Below are positions 58,210-64,000 of a stretch of DNA of 64,000 nucleotides, piece after piece. Under the pieces are notes generated by a model. That model saw only the letters and a list, made by a program, of their open reading frames with translations, was not told where the DNA came from and did no database searches. The stretch comes from Lycorma delicatula (Eukaryota; Arthropoda; Insecta; Hemiptera; Fulgoridae). A program made the position numbers and the translations under genes. Positions within the stretch are counted from its first letter, which is position 1, and the number at the start of each line of letters is the position of its first letter. The DNA is taken from NCBI RefSeq assembly GCF_047948215.1, contig NC_134455.1, forward strand, positions 167,754,575 through 167,818,574, in the 5' to 3' direction.

Positions 58210-59777
58210 AGACGAAATCTCTTCGGTAGCGAAGTTTTCGTCGACGAGGGCCACCGCACTAATGATGCTCGATTCAGTCCATCATTCGTTCATCCGTCTT
58301 GCCACGGGTGCTTTTCGCTCAAGCCTCGTGGTAAGTCTGCCGGTGGACAGTGGTGAGCCATCTCTTTATAATAGACGGAAGTAAATGATATGCTGCTACG
58401 TGGCTTGCATTAAACCGCAACTAACTCACTCAACCTTTGATGTAGTATTCTCGAATCAGCATATTAATCAATACCAGGAACAGCCGAGATCGACTGCTCC
58501 GCTAGGCATCAGGGCTCAACGCCTTTTCTCAGTTCTAAGTATACAATGCAATTACCTCCAGTATTTACTGTTGCTCCATATTATTACCCTCCTTGGCAGC
58601 CTTCTCACGTTAATTACTGCTTTGATCTATGTCAGTATAACAAACAGAACACAAATAAGGTACTCTTACAAAACGAATTTAATCATATTAAAAATAGCAT
58701 AAATCCTGATGTTACAATTTATACGGACGATTCTAAAAACGTTAATTTTGTTGGTTTTGGCTTTTTTTTGGCAGCAGAACATACATGTTAGGCCTTCCCA
58801 ACATCATCAGTATTTTCGTTCCAGATTTATATGCCATTAATTAGGCCTTAAATAAAATTAGTCCAAAATATCGGGATGTTCTTGTTTGCTCAGATTCCAT
58901 GAGTGCCTACTGGTGATTAATGACGTGTACTTTGGACACCCTGTTGTCTGTGAAATTCGTTGTGTCATTTCGCAAATGAGGAGAAGTAATACAAAAGTGA
59001 GCTTCTACTGGATCCCCAGACATATAGAAATTTTAGACAATGAGAGCGCAGATACTGCTGCAAAAGAGGCTTGTTTTCAGCCTCCTTTTACCAGTTGTGT
59101 TGCTTCTAACGTGATTTGTCTGTTTCCTGAAGATGATAGTTCATGATGTGTGGCAAAGTGAGTGGGATGCTACCATAAACAAAACCTTCACCCAATTAAA
59201 AACACTGTTTCGCCGTGGAGCTACTCATGCAGAAGTAACCGTGGAGGAGATTATTATCTACTGTTTGCGAATAGAGCACACTAGGCTCACTCATGGATAT
59301 CCTGATGTCTGAAACAGACGCACCTATTTGTGCTCGCTGCGACTGCCTACTGACAGTGCACCATAATCCTTATGGACTGTATCTGTTATACGGCATTACG
59401 TCGAAAGTTTAAAATAGGGGCTGACATGTAAACAATTCTTGGTGATAGTGAAGTATTGTTATCTTCTGTTTTACGGTTTCTTAGAGCCGTCCGTTTATAT
59501 TAAAATACATAAATTACTGTAGTGTGTTCCAAATATTCGTTCCATTTGCTTTAATGTAGATTGCAATTTTTTTTTGTGTTGTGTGATTTTCTATTTTTTT
59601 TTTGGTTTGTTATTTCACTTTTAACATGCGTTACAGGTTTTTTTACTTTGAAGATGTACTTTTGCGTGTCGGGGTTTTTAGTTTTTTAATTAATTTATAA
59701 CTGTCCAGTTTTTGTAGAACAACTATCGTACCCGGACGATGATAACACGAACGTGTTTTTCGTCCTGAAAAAAAAAT
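58210..59777 (+). pseudogene. I-like LINE: RT end, RNase H, 3'UTR and poly(A) (dead)
   Basis: The RT C-terminal region reads LDSVHHSFIRLATGAF (58,269-58,316), SGEPSLYNRR and, after a stop, VVFSNQHINQYQEQPRSTAP with LGIRAQRLFSVL (58,440-58,540). RNase H follows: INPDVTIYTDDSKNVNFVGF (58,701-58,760; TDGS has become TDDS). After several shifts come VSFYWIPRHIEILDNESADT (58,998-59,057; expected WIPSHxGIxGNExAD, key His kept) and CLRIEHTRLTHGYP (59,260-59,300). The 3'UTR ends ACCCGGACGATGATAACACG, AACGTGTTTTTCGTCC and A9 at 59,769-59,777. Its domain order matches the minus-strand relic at 20-21 kb, but the two are clearly diverged. The upstream RT core is missing. Confidence 0.8.
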
Positions 59778-59779
59778 CA

Positions 59780-60380
59780 ATTTCATTCTACTTTAACAAA
59801 TATAAAACATATATTATGGCAGAAAATAATTTACTTATAGAAAATTAAATTTAGAAATCAGTTCCCTGTGCCGGTTACGTATGTTGGTCGTATTTAATTG
59901 TGATATACCATGATCACAATCTACTGTGCAAAGACACATCCATACGACCTAGATTATACGTACGTGTAACCTTAATTCAATACAATACTTACGCAGATAA
60001 ATTATTTTATTATTGTTATTCTTTCTCGTTTATCGAACCACAAATCTGGTATATCACTACAAAAATATCAATACTTTCTTTATTATGCGATTTCATCAAC
60101 ACTTTTCCTTACAGCTTCTTTCTTTTTATTTTCTTTTGCCATGTTCTTCCCCTAAGGTACTTAACAATTTCTCGTTATAAAACATTTTTTTTAAAACAAA
60201 TTTAATTAGCTGTCTGCTATAATGAAAACTCTTATTTTATATTCATATTTTAATTTAAACACTTCCATCACTCAATTATGATTCCTTTTTGAAAAACAGT
60301 TAGCGAGTGTGCTAGTTACTGTTATTTGGAAATCTTTATTAAGTATATCTGAACTATAATTTACTATCAAATGAAGGCAT
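59780..60380. other. AT-rich spacer
   Basis: No supportable feature. Confidence 0.45.
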
Positions 60381-60384
60381 CACA

Positions 60385-60460
<76 letters not shown>
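60385..60460. repeat. (AT)n microsatellite
   Basis: A run of about 35 AT units. Confidence 0.95.
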
Positions 60461-60463
<3 letters not shown>

Positions 60464-61335
60464 CATGGCTAGATCAGGATATTGAGAGTTGAAAATTGAA
60501 AATGTTTATATAATTACAATTTACTACTTTAAAAACATATGTAAAATAAGACAAATCAATAATAACAATGACAATAAGATAATTAAAGATAATAATAAAC
60601 AACTTACAATAACAATCAGAATAATAATAATGACAACAGCAAACAATAATAAACAAATAATAATCATAATAATCACAACCACATTAATAATAATAATAAA
60701 TAGTGATTACACCCGAAACAGAATTTAAAGTAATTGTCAGTATTTATTTACAGGTAGTTAAATATTGAAAACCAGAATTCAGTCCCATTGACAAAAGAGA
60801 TTAGCATGACCGCTAATTTTAACACTTTTAACCACTACTCAGGTATTAACAACAATAGGTCTTTCACTTCAATTAACTTCGCTGCTCACAAATAAAACTA
60901 CCCTAACAATTTATGTATGAAATTAAGTATATTACTTCTTTCACTTATAATTTAACAGTAACTCATTGACCATTTCTTGTTTTCATGTATTGGAATTACT
61001 TGTAACGTCACCCTAATCGCGCCGAACTTAATTCACTAGAAATTCTCTCCTTCACTGACCTCCTCGCAGAATATTCTCGCTGACTGACATCTAGCAGAAT
61101 TCTCCTCGCAGACTCACGTCATAACGTCTCGCTTAGACTCACATCTCGCAGAACTGATTCCAACTGGTCTTCTCCGAAGTATTAATACTATCCTATTTAT
61201 CTGCCGAACCGGACCCACCTCGAAGCGTAACAATGATCGTCCGCCCTCACACATTCCCGTGAAATTCCTACCCTGGTCCAGTAACTCTTCTCACGAAACA
61301 CCATCTGTTTAGGTATGTCAGCGAGCAGTATTACA
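60461..61335. other. Possible LTR-like or unclassified repeat
   Basis: The segment starts TGTCATGGCTAGATCAGG after the microsatellite and has an AAT/AAC-rich part (60,560-60,710). It then becomes GC-richer, with an irregular repeat of CTCGCAGAAT and CTCGCTGACTGACATC words at about 61,066-61,150. It ends near CAGTATTACA. The opening TG and compositional contrast suggest a solo LTR, but no second copy, target duplication or primer-binding site is visible. Confidence 0.25.
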
Positions 61336-61476
61336 AAAGATGATTGTTAAACGGACCTGTTACTTTTAATAAAAGGATTTCTTTTAGCTCTTTTTGGATT
61401 CCTCCCATTATAATATTTTCTACTACTTTCTTCTTAATTGGTAGGAATCCATTACTCAGGTCCGTTATACCGGTCT

Positions 61477-61514
61477 TGTTATAATATATATATATAAATA
61501 ATAAATATAATATA

Positions 61515-61555
<41 letters not shown>
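61477..61555. repeat. (TA)n microsatellite, two runs
   Basis: Two TA runs split by ATAATAAATATAATATAATAAA. A minus-strand ORF across it is an artefact. Confidence 0.92.
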
Positions 61556-61559
<4 letters not shown>

Positions 61560-62460
61560 ACAGTAATAGCTAAACCGTGCAAACAAGTTTTAACTGTTTC
61601 CCGTATTAAAAGAAATAAAATTATACTCTGAAATAAGTACACTGCTTAAATGTTTTTGTATTTACAGTTAGAAATGAATATTAATACAAAAAGTAAATCC
61701 AGTTTCATAAAGAGATTATATGTTTCGATGCATCGCGTTTATTTATGCTTCATAACATCGACAATTCATTTCGGTTAAAACAGTCAGTAATCCACGATTA
61801 CTTAACTATTTTCTTGAATATTTCCGTTACTTTCGTGAAGTACATAAATCACTCTAACTTATAACAATTTGGATTTTATATTCCAGTAATAATTATTCTT
61901 CAGGATTTTAACTTTTTTTTAACCTGAACATTTAAAAAGAATATTATTAAATTAATATAGAGAATGATATTTTTAGTCCAATTTTATGTAAATAGTATTA
62001 CAGTATGAGATGAATTGTTTTTACACGTTGCGTAATATGTTATACTGCGTGATACCCTAATGTTTGTTTTAATTGTTAACAGCTAATGTAATTTCCAATA
62101 CTAATTATTATTTCGATAAACTACCGGATGTTATTAATGGAAAATCATTGGTAATGTGATACTTGTAATTAATAACAAAATAATATTGTTTTATTCATTT
62201 ATAATGAATTAATCTATAGCGTTTCTGATTATAATGAAAGTTATTTACAGCTCAATATCTTATTATTGGGCTGCAAATAAATGTAATCTTATGAATTACA
62301 AATACGATCATGAACGTGCCTTAAGTACGCATATACCTGTGCATATAATTTGAAAAAATAATTATTAACATCAATATATTTAATAAGAATAAGCATAATT
62401 ACTTATTATGACTTCGGTCATGCTTTAGTACGTATTAGGAAGATATGGTAGATGAAACGT
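61560..62460. other. AT-rich non-coding stretch
   Basis: No supportable feature. Confidence 0.5.
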
Positions 62461-62464
62461 TACG

Positions 62465-62542
62465 TGAAAAAATACCGACCCTTGTCGGGAATCGAATTTA
62501 CGACCATCCAGTTTAGTAACTAGCAGGTTAACCACTACAGTA
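62465..62542 (-). mobile_element. tRNA-related SINE (type C) head
   Basis: On the minus strand TGTAGTGGTTAACCTGCTAG (A-box-like TAGTGGTTAA), CTGGATGGTCGTAAATTCGA with B box AAATTCGATTCCC, then GACAAGGGTCGG and TATTTTTTCACGT. The order and spacing fit a tRNA-derived head, but the words differ from types A and B. The tail boundary was not found. Confidence 0.6.
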
Positions 62543-62544
62543 AT

Positions 62545-64000
62545 TATTGTCTGACCGCTATTTGCTTAATAAAATGAAATTGTAAATGTAATAGAAAAAT
62601 AAAATTACATACCTTTTAAAAATATATAAAGGATTCTTACAAAAATATATGTAGGAATTACTTCCAATTGTTAAGACAAGTGCAGTTTCTGGTGCCTGAT
62701 TTCTTTAACGATTCGTCAATGGATTAAGGATATTTTCTTTGTCAGTAAAACCTTTAAAGGCCATCTCAATTTGATCTACTTAACGTCGGTTTGTGAGTGC
62801 CGTATGATAAAGTGAGGAGGCACCGATTATTTTAATAGATCCAGCAGTTCTCTTCGACAGAGTGTTTAGCAGGATCTGCGGAAAAAATTAAATCATGACA
62901 TTATTGAAATGAAAAAAAAGCATTCCTTCATCAGCGTCCCTAATACACATTAATTTAATTTTCTGGTTCTGTTTTGATTTAGATTCTATGTTAACGACCT
63001 ATATTAATGTTCATTTTTAGTTTTTATCGAGGGCTTTTTTAAACTTATTACAAATGTTAGTGCAAGATAAAATTTTATTTTTTTATAGTTCTATTGTAGT
63101 ATCTCCCTGATAAGTTATTTCACAATCTCAGGAATTACATCTTTAGTAAATAAGAATGAATAGGTAAGTGAAAGTTATGAAGGCCATAAAAAATCGTTTA
63201 ATGTAGTCTCCAGTTATGAGAAATTTAATTCGGTAATCTAATTAGAGTAACACAAGAAACTCCATCGCTTCTATAAATAAATAACACTTAGTTTAATTTT
63301 TAAATATAACAAAATTAAGTAAAATTTCAACATCTTTACTTTGTTCAATTAATATTTGCAATAAGATGCGCTAATGTTCATCACACTCGACCGAACAGAA
63401 GCCATGTAATGTGACAGCTGACCTTGGAATACAGTTGTACCATCTGTACAAGGATTATTCCTTGGGAAATCTTTCCTAACACCTTCTAAAAGAAGCTCTC
63501 TCATTTACAACTCTTCATTACTGTTTTCTTAGTGTTGCATTAAAACATCGTTACGTTTTACGTAATTTTTTCTCTGAAGTTGAATGTAGGGAGCAGTATC
63601 AGAATGCAAGCATCTTCTATTTTTACCATTACATCTTCCACTTCCTGAAAACACTACACCTTAATTATGTTACACCTTACTACAAGTAATGCACAACATA
63701 TTTCATTATTATATTTCACTAACCAACAGTTAACAATATTTCAATAGATAACAATGATCTAATTGTTGCTTTTATATAATTAGTCTACTTTACTTTTTTC
63801 AAAAGTAAACTTTAATCTGCAATTGTACTTATGTAATATTAATATAAAAGTTACTGGTAAATTTATTTCCATAGCTATTACTCGTTCTTTTTAAATTACC
63901 AGCATAGATAATAGCAGATAAAATATGAAATTTGTAATGAAATTAGTAGTTTCTACAAATTTATAATTTTTGCGTCGTTATTTTCTTTGGTTTTACAATA
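62545..64000. other. AT-rich non-coding end of the window
   Basis: No supportable feature. A slightly less AT-rich patch at 63,380-63,560 contains no convincing ORF. Confidence 0.5.

Noticed and set aside
60489..60728. Asn/Ile-rich 79-codon ORF
   Set aside because: Low-complexity AAT/AAC-rich DNA, not a protein.
1..64000. CRISPR arrays, operons, bacterial genes, rRNA
   Set aside because: No spaced short repeats, no dense coding, no ribosome-binding-site spaced genes; the sequence is clearly eukaryotic.

Overview
This window is AT-rich eukaryotic DNA with long non-coding stretches, dinucleotide microsatellites and many overlapping, decayed transposable elements. The mix of elements points to an insect. 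It contains R1-clade, Jockey, I-like and RTE-like non-LTR retrotransposons, a GTF2IRD2-type hAT, a mariner relic, a Helitron and several tRNA-derived SINEs. My recollection of similar repeats suggests a hemipteran, possibly a planthopper or leafhopper relative, but that is inference. I find no intact host gene. Two weak host-exon candidates are listed: a possible promoter and two-codon first exon near 2.64-2.78 kb, and a possible internal exon at 12,265-12,429.

Layout. 0-8 kb: a foldback element (152-633), a small non-autonomous hAT (5,029-5,375) next to an RTE-like reverse transcriptase (RT) relic, and a mariner relic on the minus strand (about 7.4-7.7 kb). 10-17 kb: LINE relics, an almost perfect 241-bp tandem duplication (13,038-13,511), a SINE with a 14-bp target-site duplication (TSD) (13,989-14,279), and a broken copy of a repeated arthropod protein family (15.5-16.8 kb). 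20-21 kb: an I-like RNase H relic on the minus strand.

25-35 kb is the richest block. A 5'-truncated R1-clade element (25,307-26,561) is followed by a structurally full-length but dead R1-clade element (26,994-32,741, 13-bp TSD). The two share a 3'UTR module. A second SINE copy comes next, then a Jockey element whose 5' part is inverted, as twin priming would produce.

37-49 kb: a SINE, an unclassified 650-bp repeat, an RTE-like LINE, and a third R1-clade element. That element is split by a 2,457-bp insertion flanked by a perfect 15-bp duplication. The insertion carries only a gag-like ORF. A decayed Helitron with a recognisable 3' end (CTAG at 49,158-49,161) directly follows the R1 fragment. 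50-53 kb: a complete hAT by its ends (8-bp TSD), with transposase deleted internally. 53-57 kb: two pairs of diverged direct repeats. 58-60 kb: an I-like LINE 3' end with poly(A). 60-64 kb: microsatellites, a GC-richer repeat-like patch and a third type of tRNA-related SINE.

The genes do not form a working system; the interactions visible are insertions of elements into or beside one another. The most interesting structures are the gag-only insertion, the shared R1 3'UTR module, the templated palindrome inside the R1 gag ORF and the twin-primed Jockey.
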